Below are positions 14,304 to 30,600 of a DNA stretch of 64,000 bases, piece by piece. Position numbers and translations under genes: made by a program. This DNA comes from Ptiloglossa arizonensis (Eukaryota; Arthropoda; Insecta; Hymenoptera; Colletidae). The stretch spans positions 1 through 64,000 of the forward strand of contig NW_027478886.1 of NCBI RefSeq assembly GCF_051014685.1, read 5' to 3'. Numbering within the stretch: the first letter of the stretch is position 1; each line of letters begins with the position of its first letter. Below the pieces are notes generated by a model. It ran no database searches, was not told the DNA's origin, and saw nothing but the letters and a program-made list of their open reading frames with translations.

Positions 14304-14395
14304 GTAATATGTAATACGTTATAAGTTTTACATTATTCGTTATACGTTCTTCGTTACACGTTGTACGTCATACGTTATGCGTTATACGTCACACG
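14304..14395 (+). repeat. AT-rich cassette, divergent copy
   Basis: Copy of the cassette described at 14,591. It starts with GTAATATGTAATACG, keeps TTATAAG, TTTTACA, TTATTCG, TTCTTCG, TTGTACG, TCATACG and TTATGCG in order, and then departs into TCACACG TAATACG instead of the usual TTCTACG. Partial heads of the same cassette (AATATGTAATA only) lie just upstream at about 14,067 and 14,178. Confidence 0.8.
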
Positions 14396-14590
14396 TAATA
14401 CGTTATACGTTACACGTTATACGTTATACGTTATACGTTATACGTTATACGTTATACGTTATACGTTATACGTTATACGTTATACGTTATACGTTATACG
14501 TTATACGTTATACGTTATACGTTATACGTCATAGGTTACACGATACACGTTATACGTTATACGTTATACGTTATACGTTATACGTTATAC

Positions 14591-14690
14591 GTAATATGTA
14601 ATACCTTATAAGTTTTACATTATTCGTTATACGTTCTTCGTTACACGTTGTACGTCATACGTTATGCGTTATACGTTCTACGTTGTACGT
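14591..14690 (+). repeat. AT-rich 100-bp cassette
   Basis: The most diverged recurrent element in the window. It opens with GTAATATGTAATAC, then TTATAAG, TTTTACA, TTATTCG, a consensus unit, TTCTTCG, TTACACG, TTGTACG, TCATACG, TTATGCG, consensus, TTCTACG and TTGTACG. It keeps 7-bp spacing, so it looks like heptamers that have drifted and then been copied as a block, not an inserted element. This copy has a C in place of the usual G just before TTATAAG (ATACCTTATAAG), a mark shared only with the copies at 16,103 and 16,761. Confidence 0.85.
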
Positions 14691-16102
14691 TATACGTTAT
14701 ACGTTCTACGTTATACGTTATACGTAATACGATATACGTTATACGTTATACGTTATACGTTATACGTTATACGTTATACGTTACACGTTATACGTTATAC
14801 GTTATACGTTATACGTTATACGTTAGACGTTATACGTTATACGTTATACGTTATACGTTATACGTTATACGTTATACGTTACACGTTATACGTTATACGT
14901 TATACGTTATACGTTATACGTTATACGTTATACGTTATACTTTATACGTTATACGTTATACGTTACACGTTATACGTTATACGTCACACGTAATACGTTA
15001 TACGTTACACGTTATACGTTATACGTAATACGTTATACGTTATACGTCACACGTTATACGTTATACGTTACACGTTATACGTTATACGTTATACGTTATA
15101 CGTTATACGTTATACGTTATACGTTATACGTTATACGTTATACGTTATACGTTATACGTTATACGTTACACGTTATACGTTATACGTTATACGTTATACG
15201 TTGTACGTCATACGTTATACTTTATACGTTCTTCGTCACACGTTATACGTTATACGTTCTACGTTATACGTTATACGTAATACGATATACGTTATACGTT
15301 ATACGTTATACGTTATACGTTATACGTTATACGTTACACGTTATACGTTATACGTTATACGTTATACGTTATACGTTAGACGTTATACGTTATACGTTAT
15401 ACGTTATACGTTATACGTTATACGTTATACGTTATACGTTATACGTTATACGTTATACGTTATACGTTATACGTTATACGTTATACGTTATACTTTATAC
15501 GTTATACGTTATACGTTACACGTTATACGTTATACGTCACACGTAATACGTTATACGTTACACGTTATACGTTATACGTAATACGTTATACGTTATACGT
15601 CACACGTTATACGTTATACGTTACACGTTATACGTTATACGTTATACGTTATACGTTATACGTTATACGTTATACGTTATACGTTATACGTTATACGTTA
15701 TACGTTATACGTTATACGTTATACGTTATACTTTACACGTTATACGTTATACGTTATACGTTATACGTTATACGTTATACGTTACACGTTATACGTTATA
15801 CGTTATACGTTATACGTTATACGTTATACGTTATACGTTATACGTTACACGTTATACGTTATACGTTACACGTTATACGTTATACGTTATACGTTATACG
15901 TTATACGTTATACGTTATACTTTATACGTTCTTCGTCACACGTTATACGTTGTACGTTATACGTTATACGTTATACGTTATACGTTATACGTTATACGTT
16001 ATACGTTATACGTTATACGTTATACGTTATACGTTATACGTCATAGGTTACACGATACACGTTATACGTTATACGTTATACGTTATACGTTATACGTTAT
16101 AC

Positions 16103-16202
16103 GTAATATGTAATACCTTATAAGTTTTACATTATTCGTTATACGTTCTTCGTTACACGTTGTACGTCATACGTTATGCGTTATACGTTCTACGTTGTAC
16201 GT
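16103..16202 (+). repeat. AT-rich 100-bp cassette
   Basis: Same element as at 14,591, 1,512 bp downstream of it and sharing its ATACCTTATAAG mark. The flanking TTCTACG / TAATACG / GATATACG series also matches, so a longer segment was duplicated and not just the cassette. Confidence 0.85.
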
Positions 16203-16760
16203 TATACGTTATACGTTCTACGTTATACGTTATACGTAATACGATATACGTTATACGTTATACGTTACACGTTATACGTTATACGTTATACGTTATACGT
16301 TATACGTTATACGTTATACGTTATACGTTATACGTTATACGTTACACGTTATACGTTATACGTTATACGTTATACGTTATACTTTATACGTTCTTCGTTA
16401 CACGTTATACGTTGTACGTTATACGTTATACGTTATACGTTACACGTTATACGTTATACGTTATACGTTATACGTTATACGTTATACGTTATACGTTATA
16501 CGTTACACGTTATACGTTATACGTTACACGTTATACGTTATACGTTATACGTTATACGTTATACGTTATACGTTATACTTTATACGTTCTTCGTCACACG
16601 TCATACGTTGTACGTTATACGTTATACGTTATACGTTATACGTTATACGTTATACGTTATACGTTATACGTTATACGTTATACGTTATACGTTATACGTC
16701 ATAGGTTACACGATACACGTTATACGTTATACGTTATACGTTATACGTTATACGTTATAC

Positions 16761-16860
16761 GTAATATGTAATACCTTATAAGTTTTACATTATTCGTTAT
16801 ACGTTCTTCGTTACACGTTGTACGTCATACGTTATGCGTTATACGTTCTACGTTGTACAT
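16761..16860 (+). repeat. AT-rich 100-bp cassette
   Basis: Same element, 658 bp after the previous copy, with the ATACCTTATAAG mark. Its end is altered: TTGTACG is followed by ATTATACTTTATACG, so the CpG of the last unit is lost and the usual TTCTACG continuation is absent. The sequence to its right is therefore from a different parent segment. Confidence 0.8.
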
Positions 16861-17639
16861 TATACTTTATACGTTATACGTTATACGTTACACGTTATAC
16901 GTTATACGTCACACGTAATACGTTATACGTTACACGTTATACGTTATACGTAATACGTTATACGTTATACGTCACACGTTATACGTTATACGTTACACGT
17001 TATACGTTATACGTTATACGTTATACGTTATACGTTATACGTTATACGTTATACGTTATACGTTACACGTTATACGTTATACGTTATACGTTACACGTTA
17101 TACGTTATACGTTATACGTTATACGTTATACGTTATACGTTACACGTTATACGTTATACGTTATACGTTATACGTTATACTTTATACGTTATACGTTATA
17201 CGTTACACGTTATACGTTATACGTTACACGTTATACGTTATACGTTATACGTTATACGTTATACGTTATACGTTATACGTTATACTTTATACGTTCTTCG
17301 TTACACGTTATACGTTGTACGTTATACGTTATACGTTACACGTTACACGTTATACGTTATATGTCCTTCGTTACACGTTATACGTCCTTCGTTACACGTT
17401 ATACGTTATACGTTATACGTTATACGTTATACGTTATACGTTATACGTTACACGTTATACGTTATACGTTACACGTTATACGTTATACGTTATACGTTAT
17501 ACGTTATACGTTATACGTTATACTTTATACGTTCTTCGTTACACGTTATACGTTGTACGTTATACGTTATACGTTACACGTTACACGTTATACGTTATAC
17601 GTCCTTCGTTACACGTTATACGTCCTTCGTTACACGTTA

Positions 17640-18440
17640 TACGTCACACGTTATACGTTACACGTTATACGTTACACGTTATACGTTACACGTTATACGT
17701 TACACGTTACACGTTATACGTTACACGTTATACGTTATACGTTACACGTTATACGTTATACGTTATACGTTATACGTTATACGTTATACGTTATACGTTA
17801 TACGTTATACGTTATACGTTATACGTTATACGTTATACGTTATACGTTATACGTAATACGTTATACATAATATTTAATACGTTATACGTTATACGTTATA
17901 CGTCACACGTTATACGTTACACGTTATACGTTACACGTTATACGTTACACGTTATACGTTACACGTTACACGTTATACGTTACACGTTATACGTTATACG
18001 TTACACGTTATACGTTATACGTTATACGTTATACGTTATACGTTATACGTTATACGTTATACGTTATACGTTATACGTTATACGTTATACGTTATACGTT
18101 ATACGTTATACGTTTTACGTTATACGTTATACGTTATACGTTACACGTTATACGTTACACGTTATACGTTACACGTTACACGTTATACGTTACACGTTAT
18201 ACGTTATACGTTACACGTTATACGTTATACGTTATACGTTATACGTTATACGTTATACGTTATACGTTATACGTTATACGTTATACGTTATACGTTATAC
18301 GTTATACGTTATACGTTATACGTTATACGTTATACGTTATACGTTTTACGTTATACGTTATACGTTATACGTTACACGTTATACGTTACACGTTATACGT
18401 TACACGTTATACGTTACACGTTACACGTTATACGTTACAC
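17640..18440 (+). repeat. Mid-scale repeat of alternating TTATACG and TTACACG
   Basis: Four successive clusters in which TTACACG alternates with TTATACG, giving a local 14-bp period. Each is marked by a doublet of two adjacent TTACACG units, with cytosines at 17,703, 17,962, 18,172 and 18,417. The spacings are 259, 210 and 245 bp (37, 30 and 35 units). The clusters are separated by runs of pure consensus units. This is a small HOR family whose length changes by whole heptamers. Confidence 0.8.
17861..17881 (+). repeat. CpG-less AT-rich island, third copy
   Basis: The same three-unit island (TTATACA, TAATATT, TAATACG), here inside the mid-scale repeat of 17,640-18,440 and preceded by TAATACG. 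The following TGTTACG and TTCTTCG units of the other two copies are absent. It links this domain by descent to the 5.6-kb blocks. Confidence 0.8.
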
Positions 18441-18640
18441 GTTACACGTTATTCGTTACACGTTATACGTTATACGGTATACGTTATACGTTATACGTTA
18501 TACGTTATACTTTATACGTTATACGTTATACGTTACACGTTATACGTTGTACGTTACACGTAATACGTTATACGTTACACGTTATACGTTATACGTTATA
18601 CGTTATACGTTATACGTTATACGTTATACGTTATACGTAA

Positions 18641-21600
18641 TACGTTATACGTTATACGTTATACGTTATACGTTATATGTTATACGATATACGTTATACG
18701 TTATACGTTATACGTTATACGTTATACGTTATACGTTATACGTTATACGTTATACGATATACGTTATACGTTATACGTTATACGTTATACGTTATACGTT
18801 ATACGTTATACGTTATACGTTATACGTTATACGTTATACGTTATGCGTTATACGTTACACGTTATACGTTATTCGTTATACGTTATACGTTATACGTTAT
18901 TCGTTATACGTTATACGTTATACGTTATACGTTACACGTTATACGTTATACGTTATACGTTACACGTAATACGTTATACGTTATACGTTATACGTTATAC
19001 GTTATACGTTATACGTTATACGTTATACGTTATACGTTATACGTTATACGTTATACGTTATACGTTATACGTTATACGTTATACGTTATACGTTATACGT
19101 TATACGTTATACGTTATACGTTATACGTTATACGTTATACGTTATACGTTGTACGTCATAGGTTACACGATACATGTTATACGTAATACGTTTTACGTTA
19201 TACGTTTTACGTTATACGTTATACGTTATACGTTATACGTTATACGTTATACGTTATACGTTATACGTTATACGTTATACGTTATACGTTATACGTTATA
19301 CGTTATACGTTATACGTTATACGTTATACGTTATACGTTATACGTTATGCGTTATACGTTACACGTTATACGTTATACGTTATACGTTATACGTTATACG
19401 TTATTCGTTATACGTTATACGTTATACGTTATACGTTCTTCGTTACACGTTATACGTTATACGTTATACGTTATACGTTATACGTTATTCGTTATACGTT
19501 ATACGTTATACGTTATACGTTCTTCGTTACACGTTATACGTTATACGTTATACGGTATACGTCATAGCGTACACGATACAAGTTATACGTTATACGTTAT
19601 ACGTCATAGCGTACACGATACAAGTTATACGTTATACGTTATACGTTATACGTTAAACGCCATAGCTTACACGATACACGTTATACGTCATACGTTATAC
19701 GTCATAGCTTACACGATACACGTTATACGTTATACGTTATACGTTACACGTTATACGTTATACGTTACACATTATACGTTATACGTTACACGTTATACGT
19801 TATACGTTATACGTTATACGTTATACGTTATACGTTATACGTTATACGTTATACGTTATACGTTATACGTAATACGTTATACGTTATACGTTATACGTTA
19901 TACGTTATATGTTATACGATATACGTTATACGTTATACGTTATACGTTATACGTTATACGTTATACGTTATACGTTATACGTTATACGTTATACGTTATA
20001 CGTTATACGTTATACGTTATACGTTATACGTTATACGTTATACGTTATACGTTATACGTTATGCGTTATACGTTATGCGTTATACGTTACACGTTATACG
20101 TTATTCGTTATACGTTATACGTTATACGTTATTCGTTATACGTTATACGTTATACGTTATACGTTATACGTTATACGTTATACGTTATACGTTACACGTA
20201 ATACGTTATACGTTATACGTTATACGTTATACGTTGTACGTTATACGTTATACGTTATACGTTATACGTTATACGTTATACGTTATACGTTATACGTTAT
20301 ACGTTATACGTTATACGTTATACGTTATACGTTATACGTTATACGTTATACGTTATACGTTATACGTCATAGGTTACACGATACATGTTATACGTTATAC
20401 GTTTTACGTTATACGTTTTACGTTATACGTTATACGTTATACGTTATACGTTATACGTTACACGTTATACGTTATACGTTATACGTTATACGTTATACGT
20501 TATACGTTATACGTTATACGTTATAGGTTACACGTTATACGTTATACGTTATACGTTATACGTTATACGTTATACGTTATACGTTATACGTTATACGCTA
20601 TACGTTATACGTTATACGTTATACGTTATACTTTATACGTTATACGTTATACGTTATACGTTATACGTTACACGCTATACGTTATACGTTATACGTTATA
20701 CGTTATACGTTATACGTTATACGTTATACGTTATACGTTATACGTTATACGTTATACGTCCTTCGTTACACGTTATACGTCCTTCGTTACACGTTATACG
20801 TCCTTCGTTACACGTTATACGTAATACGTTATACGTTATACGTTATACGTTATACGTTATACGTTATACGTTATGCGTTATACGTTACACGTTATACGTT
20901 ATTCGTTATACGTTATACGTTACACGTTATACGTTATATGTTATACGTTAAACGTTATACGTTATACGTTTTACGTTATACGTTTTACGTTATACGTTAT
21001 ACGTTATACGTTATACGTTATACGTTACACGTTATACGTTATACGTTATACGTTATACGTTAGACGTTATACGTTATACGTTATACGTTATACGTTATAC
21101 GTTTTACGTTATACGTTCTTCGTTACACGTTATACGCTATACGTTATACGTTATACGTTATACGTTATACGTTATACGTTATACGTTATACGTTATACGT
21201 TATACGTTATACGTTATAGGTTACACGTTATACGTTATACGTTATACGTTATACGTTATACGTTATACGTTATACGTTATACGTTATACGCTATACGTTA
21301 TACGTTATACGTTATACGTTATACGTTATACGTTATACGTTATACGTTATACGTCATAGGTTACACGATACATGTTATACGTTATACGTTTTACGTTATA
21401 CGTTTTACGTTATACGTTATACGTTATACGTTATACGTTATACGTTACACGTTATACGTTATACGTTATACGTTATACGTTATACGTTATACGTTATACG
21501 TTATACGTTATAGGTTACACGTTATACGTTATACGTTATACGTTATACGTTATACGTTATACGTTATACGTTATACGTTATACGCTATACGTTATACGTT

Positions 21601-24600
21601 ATACGTTATACGTTATACTTTATACGTTATACGTTATACGTTATACGTTATACGTTATACGTTATACGTTATACGTTATACGTTATACGTTATACGTTAT
21701 ACGTTATACGTTATACGTTATACGTTATACGTTATACGTTATACGTTATACGTTACACGTTATACGTTATACGTTATACGTTATACGTTATACGTTAGAC
21801 GTTATACGTTATACGTTATACGTTATACGTTATACGTTATACGTTATACGTTATACGTCCTTCGTTACACGTTATACGTCCTTCGTTACACGTTATACGT
21901 AATACGTTATACGTTATACGTTATACGTTATACGTTATACGTTATACGTTATACGTTATACATTATGCGTTATACGTTACACGTTATACGTTATTCGTTA
22001 TACGTTATACGTTACACGTTACACGTTATACGTTATACGTTAAACGTTATACGTTACACGTTTTACGTTATACGTTTTACGTTATACGTTATACGTTATA
22101 CGTTATACGTTATACGTTATACGTCACACGTTATACGTTATACGTTACACGTTATACGTTATACGTTACACGTTATACGTTATACGTTATACGTTATACG
22201 TTATACGTTATACGTTATACGTTATACGTTATACGTTATACGTTATACGTTATACGTTATACGTTATACGTTATACGTTATACGTTATGCGTTATACGTT
22301 ATACGTTATACGTTATACGTTATACGTTATGCGTTATACGTTACACGTTATACGTTATTCGTTATACGTTATACGTTATACGTTATACGTTATACGTTAT
22401 ACGTTATACGTTATACGATATACGTTATACGTTATACGTTATACGTTACACGTAATACGTTATACGTTATACGTTATACGTTATACGTTATACGTTATAC
22501 GTTATACGTTATACGTCACACGTTATACGTTATACGTTACACGTTATACGTTATACGTTACACGTTATACGTTATACGTTATACGTTATACGTTATACGT
22601 TATACGTTATACGTTATACGTTATACGTTATACGTTATGCGTTATACGTTATACGTTATACGTTATGCGTTATACGTTACACGTTATACGTTATTCGTTA
22701 TACGTTATACGTTATACGTTATACGTTATACGTTATACGTTATACGTTATACGTTATACGTTATACGTTATACGTTATACGCTATACGTTATACGTTATA
22801 CGTTATACGTTATACGTTATACGTTATACGTTATACGTTATACGTTATACGTTATACGTCCTTCGTTACACGTTATACGTCCTTCGTTACACGTTATACG
22901 TAATACGTTATACGTTATACGTTATACGTTATACGTTATACGTTATACGTTATACGTTATACATTATGCGTTATACGTTACACGTTATACGTTATTCGTT
23001 ATACGTTATACGTTACACGTTATACGTTATACGTTATACGTTAAACGTTATACGTTATACGTTTTACGTTATACGTTTTACGTTATACGTTATACGTTAT
23101 ACGTTATACGTTATACGTTATACGTCACACGTTATACGTTATACGTTACACGTTATACGTTATACGTTACACGTTATACGTTATACGTTATACGTTATAC
23201 GTTATACGTTATACGTTATACGTTATACGTTATACGTTATACGTTATACGTTATACGTTATACGTTATACGTTAAGCGTTATACGTTACACGTTATACGT
23301 TATTCGTTATACGTTATACGTTATACGTTATACGTTATACGTTATACGTTATACGTTATACGTTATACGTTATACGTTATACGTTATACGTTACACGTAA
23401 TACGTTATACGTTATACGTTATACGTTATACGTTATACGTTATACGTTATACGTTATACGTTATACGTTATACGTTATACGTTATACGTTATACGTTATA
23501 CGTTATACGTTATACGTTATACGTTATACGTTATACGTTATACGTTATACGTTATACGTTATACGTCATAGGTTACACGATACATGTTATACGTTATACG
23601 TTTTACGTTATACGTTTTACGTTATACGTTATACGTTATACGTTATACGTTATACGTTATACGTTACACGTTATACGTCCTTCGTTACACGTTATACGTA
23701 ATACGTTATACGTTATACGTTATACGTTATACGTTATGCGTTATACGTTATACGTTATGCGTTATACGTTACACGTTATACGTTATTCGTTATATGTTAC
23801 ACGTTACACGTTATACGTTATACGTTATACGTTAAACGTTATACGTTATACGTTTTACGTTATACGTTTTACGTTATACGTTATACGTTATACGTTATAC
23901 GTTATACGTTATACGTTATACGTCACACGTTATACGTTATACGTTACACGTTATACGTTATACGTTACACGTTATACGTTATACGTTATACGTTATACGT
24001 TATACGTTATACGTTATACGTTAGACGTTATACGTTATACGTTATACGTTATACGTTATACGTTATACGTTATACGTCCTTCGTTACACGTTATACGTCC
24101 TTCGTTACACGTTATACGTCCTTCGTTACACGTTATACGTAATACGTTATACGTTATACGTTATACGTTATACGTTATACGTTTTACGTTATGCGTTATA
24201 CGTTACACGTTATACGTTATTCGTTATACGTTATACGTTACACGTTATACGTTATACGTTATACGTTAAACGTTATACGTTATACGTTTTACGTTATACG
24301 TTTTACGTTATACGTTATACGTTATGCGTTATACGTTACACGTTATACGTTATTCGTTATACGTTATACGTTATACGTTATTCGTTATACGTTATACGTT
24401 ATACGTTATACGTTATACGTTATACGTTATACGTTATACGTTACACGTAATACGTTATACGTTATACGTTATACGTTATACGTTGTACGTTATACGTTAT
24501 ACGTTATACGTTATACGTTATACGTTATACGTTATACGTTATACGTTATACGTTATACGTTATACGTTATACGTTATACGTTATACGTTATACGTTATAC

Positions 24601-27600
24601 GTTATACGTCATAGGTTACACGATACATGTTATACGTTATACGTTTTACGTTATACGTTTTACGTTATACGTTATACGTTATACGTTATACGTTATACGT
24701 TACACGTTATACGTTATACGTTATACGTTATACGTTATACGTTATACGTTATACGTTATACGTTATAGGTTACACGTTATACGTTATACGTTATACGTTA
24801 TACGTTATACGTTATACGTTATACGTTATACGTTATACGCTATACGTTATACGTTATACGTTATACGTTATACTTTATACGTTATACGTTATACGTTATA
24901 CGTTATACGTTACACGCTATACGTTATACGTTATACGTTATACGTTATACGTTATACGTTATACGTTATACGTTATACGTTATACGTTATACGTTATACG
25001 TTATACGTTATACGTTATACGTCCTTCGTTACACGTTATACGTCCTTCGTTACACGTTATACGTCCTTCGGTACACGTTATACGTAATACGTTATACGTT
25101 ATACGTTATACGTTATACGTTACACGTTATACGTTATGCGTTATACGTTACACGTTATACGTTATTCGTTATACGTTATACGTTACACGTTATACGTTAT
25201 ATGTTATACGTTAAACGTTATACGTTATACGTTTTACGTTATACGTTTTACGTTATACGTTATACGTTATACGTTATACGTTATACGTTACACGTTATAC
25301 GTTATACGTTATACGTTATACGTTAGACGTTATACGTTATACGTTATACGTTATACGTTATACGTTTTACGTTATACGTTCTTCGTTACACGTTATACGC
25401 TATACGTTATACGTTATACGTTATACGTTATACGTTATACGTTATACGTTATACGTTATACGTTATACGTTATACGTTATACGTTATACGTTATACGTTA
25501 TACGTTATACGTTATACGTTACACGTTATACGTTATACGTTATACGTTATACGTTATACGTTAGACGTTATACGTTATACGTTATACGTTATACGTTATA
25601 CGTTATACGATATACGTTATCGGTTATTCGTTATACGTTATACGTTATACGTTATACGTTATACGTTACACGTTATACGTTATACGTTATACGTTATACG
25701 TTATACGTTAGACGTTATACGTTATACGTTATACGTTATACGTTATACGTTATACGTTATACGTTATACGTTATACGTCCTTCGTTACACGTTATACGTC
25801 CTTCGTTACACGTTATACGTAATACGTTATACGTTATACGTTATACGTTATACGTTATACGTTATACGTTATACGTTATACATTATGCGTTATACGTTAC
25901 ACGTTATACGTTATTCGTTATACGTTATACGTTACACGTTATACGTTATACGTTATACGTTAAACGTTATACGTTATACGTTTTACGTTATACGTTTTAC
26001 GTTATACGTTATACGTTATACGTTATACGTTATACGTTATACGTCACACGTTATACGTTATACGTTACACGTTATACGTTATACGTTACACGTTATACGT
26101 TATACGTTATACGTTATACGTTATACGTTATACGTTATACGTTATACGTTATACGTTATACGTTATACGTTATACGTTATACGTTATACGTTATACGTTA
26201 TACGTTATACGTTATACGTTATACGTTATACGTTATACGTTATACGTTATACGTTATACGTTATACGTTATACGTCATAGGTTACACGATGCATGTTATA
26301 CGTTATACGTTTTACGTTATACGTTTTACGTTATACGTTATACGTTATACGTTATACGTTATACGTTATACGTTACACGTTATACGTCCTTCGTTACACG
26401 TTATACGTAATACGTTATACGTTATACGTTATACGTTATACGTTATGCGTTATACGTTATACGTTATGCGTTATACGTTACACGTTATACGTTATTCGTT
26501 ATACGTTACACGTTACACGTTATACGTTATACGTTATACGTTAAACGTTATACGTTATACGTTTTACGTTATACGTTTTACGTTATACGTTATACGTTAT
26601 ACGTTATACGTTATACGTTATACGTCACACGTTATACGTTATACGTTTCACGTTATACGTTATACGTTACACGTTATACGTTATACGTTATACGTTATAC
26701 GTTATACGTTATACGTTATACGTTAGACGTTATACGTTATACGTTATACGTTATACGTTATACGTTATACGTTATACGTTATACGTCCTTCGTTACACGT
26801 TATACGTCCTTCGTTACACGTTATACGTCCTTCGTTACACGTTATACGTAATACGTTATACGTTATACGTTATACGTTATACGTTATACGTTATACGTTA
26901 CACGTTATACGTTATACGTTATACGTTATACGTTATACGTTATACGTTATACGTTATACGTTATAGGTTACACGTTATACGTTATACGTTATACGTTATA
27001 CGTTATACGTTATACGTTTTACGTTATACGTTCTTCGTTACACGTTATACGCTATACGTTATACGTTATACGTTATACGTTATACGTTATACGTTATACG
27101 TTATACGTTATACGTTATACGTTATACGTTATACGTTATACGTTATACGTTATACGTTATACGTTATACGTTACACGTTATACGTTATACGTTATACGTT
27201 ATACGTTATACGTTAGACGTTATACGTTATACGTTATACGTTATACGTTATACGTTATACGTTATACGTTATACGTCCTTCGTTACACGTTATACGTCCT
27301 TCGTTACACGTTATACGTAATACGTTATACGTTATACGTTATACGTTATACGTTATACGTTTTACGTTATACGTTACACGTAATACGTTATACGTTATAC
27401 GTTATACGTTATACGTAATACGTTATACGTTATACGTTATACGTTATACGTTATACGTTATACGTTATGCGTTATACGTTACACGTTATACGTTATTCGT
27501 TATACGTTATACGTTACACGTTATACGTCATATGTTATACGTTAAACGTTATACGTTATACGTTTTACGTTATACGTTTTACGTTATACGTTATACGTTA

Positions 27601-30600
27601 TACGTTATACGTTATACGTTACACGTTATACGTTATACGTTATACGTTATACGTTAGACGTTATACGTTATACGTTATACGTTATACGTTATACGTTTTA
27701 CGTTATACGTTCTTCGTTACACGTTATACGCTATACGTTATACGTTATACGTTATACGTTATACGTTATACGTTATACGTTATACGTTATACGTTATACG
27801 TTATACGTTATACGTTATACGTTATACGTTATACGTTATACGTTATACGTTACACGTTATACGTTATACGTTATACGTTATACGTTATACGTTATACATT
27901 ATGCGTTATACGTTACACGTTATACGTTATTCGTTATACGTTATACGTTACACGTTATACGTTATACGTTATACGTTAAACGTTATACGTTATACGTTTT
28001 ACGTTATACGTTTTACGTTATACGTTATACGTTATACGTTATACGTTATACGTTATACGTCACACGTTATACGTTATACGTTACACGTTATACGTTATAG
28101 GTTACACGTTATACGTTATACGTTATACGTTATACGTTATACGTTATACGTTATACGTTATACGTTATACGTTATACGTTATACGTTATACGTTATACGT
28201 TATACGTTATGCGTTATACGTTACACGTTATACGTTATTCGTTATACGTTATACGTTATACGTTATACGTTATACGTTATACGTTATACGTTATACGTTA
28301 TACGTTATACGTTATACGTTATACGTTATACGTTATACGTTATACGTTACACGTAATACGTTATACGTTATACGTTATACGTTATACGTTATACGTTATA
28401 CGTTATACGTTATACGTTATACGTTATACGTTATACGTTATACGTTATACGTTATACGTTATACGTTATACGTTATACGTTATACGTTATACGTTATACG
28501 TTATACGTTATACGTTATACGTCATAGGTTACACGATACATGTTATACGTTATACGTTTTACGTTATACGTTTTACGTTATACGTTATACATTATACGTT
28601 ATACGTTATACGTTATACGTTATACGTTACACGTTATACGTCCTTCGTTACACGTTATACGTAATACGTTATACGTTATACGTTATACGTTATACGTTAT
28701 GCGTTATACGTTATACGTTATGCGTTATACGTTACACGTTATACGTTATTCGTTATACGTTACACGTTACACGTTATACGTTATACGTTATACGTTATAC
28801 GTTACACGTTATACGTTGTACGTCACACGTAATACGTTATACGTTACACGTTATACGTTATACGTTATACTTTATACGTTATACGTTATACGTTACACGT
28901 TATACGTTGTACGTCACACGTAATACGTTATACGTTACACGTTATACGTTATACGTTATACGTTATACGTTATACGTTATACGTTATACGTTATACGTAA
29001 TACGTTATACGTTATACGTTATACGTTATACGTTATATGTTATACGATATACGTTATACGTTATACGTTATACGTTATACGTTATACGTTATACGTTATA
29101 CGTTATACGTTATACGTTATACGTTATACGTTATACGTTATACGTCATAGGTTACACGATACATGTTATACGTTATACGTTTTACGTTATACGTTTTACG
29201 TTATACGTTTTACGTTATACGTTATACGTTATACGTTATACGTTATACGTTACACGTTATACGTTATACGTTATACGTTATACGTTATACGTTATACGTT
29301 ATACGTTATACGTTATAGGTTACACGTTATACGTTATACGTTATACGTTATACGTTATACGTTATACGTTATACGTTATACGTTATACGCTATACGTTAT
29401 ACGTTATACGTTATACGTTATACTTTATACGTTATACGTTATACGTTATACGTTATACGTTACACGCTATACGTTATACGTTATACGTTATACGTTATAC
29501 GTTATACGTTATACGTTATACGTTATACGTTATACGTTATACGTTATACGTCCTTCGTTACACGTTATACGTCCTTCGTTACACGTTATACGTCCTTCGT
29601 TACACGTTATACGTAATACGTTATACGTTATACGTTATACGTTATACGTTATACGTTATACGTTATGCGTTATACGTTACACGTTATACGTTATTCGTTA
29701 TACGTTATACGTTACACGTTATACGTCATATGTTATACGTTAAACGTTATACGTTATACGTTTTACGTTATACGTTTTACGTTATACGTTATACGTTATA
29801 CGTTATACGTTATACGTTATACGTTACACGTTATACGTTATACGTTATACGTTATACGTTAGACGTTATACGTTATACGTTATACGTTATACGTTATACG
29901 TTTTACGTTATACGTTCTTCGTTACACGTTATACGCTATACGTTATACGTTATACGTTATACGTTATACGTTATACGTTATACGTTATACGTTATACGTT
30001 ATACGTTATACGTTATACGTTATACGTTATACGTTATACGTTATACGTTATACGTTATACGTTACACGTTATACGTTATACGTTATACGTTATACGTTAT
30101 ACGTTAGACGTTATACGTTATACGTTATACGTTATACGTTATACGTTATACGTTATACGTTATACGTTATACGTCCTTCGTTACACGTTATACGTCCTTC
30201 GTTACACGTTATACGTAATACGTTATACGTTATACGTTATACGTTATACGTTATACGTTATACGTTATACGTTATACATTATGCGTTATACGTTACACGT
30301 TATACGTTATTCGTTATACGTTATACGTTACACGTTATACGTTATACGTTATACGTTAAACGTTATACGTTATACGTTTTACGTTATACGTTTTACGTTA
30401 TACGTTATACGTTATACGTTATACGTTATACGTTATACGTTATACGTCACACGTTATACGTTATACGTTACACGTTATACGTTATAGGTTACACGTTATA
30501 CGTTATACGTTATACGTTATACGTTATACGTTATACGTTATACGTTATACGTTATACGTTATACGTTATACGTTATACGTTATACGTTATACGTTATGCG

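Larger units (their letters stand above)
13742..18640 (+). repeat. Array domain carrying the AT-rich cassette
   Basis: Heptamer array with a different marker set from the blocks to its left. It opens with three TCATAGC / TTACACG / GATACA- series (about 13,690-13,810). It then carries four copies of an AT-rich cassette (14,304, 14,591, 16,103, 16,761) and TCATAGG / TTACACG / GATACACG series before three of them. The cassettes at 14,591 and 16,103 are 1,512 bp apart (216 units) and those at 16,103 and 16,761 are 658 bp apart (94 units). Runs of TTCTTCG after GACTT-type breaks (TTATACT TTATACG) are frequent. No gene-like sequence is present. Confidence 0.75.

Noticed and set aside
14591..14690. 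AT-rich cassette as a transposable-element remnant or promoter
   Set aside because: It keeps the 7-bp spacing, and nearly every 7-mer in it can be derived from TTATACG by one to three substitutions. There are no terminal repeats, target-site duplications or coding remnants.
17861..17881. AT-rich island as a replication origin element
   Set aside because: It is only 21 bp, lacks a recognisable origin consensus, and is most simply explained as three mutated heptamers.
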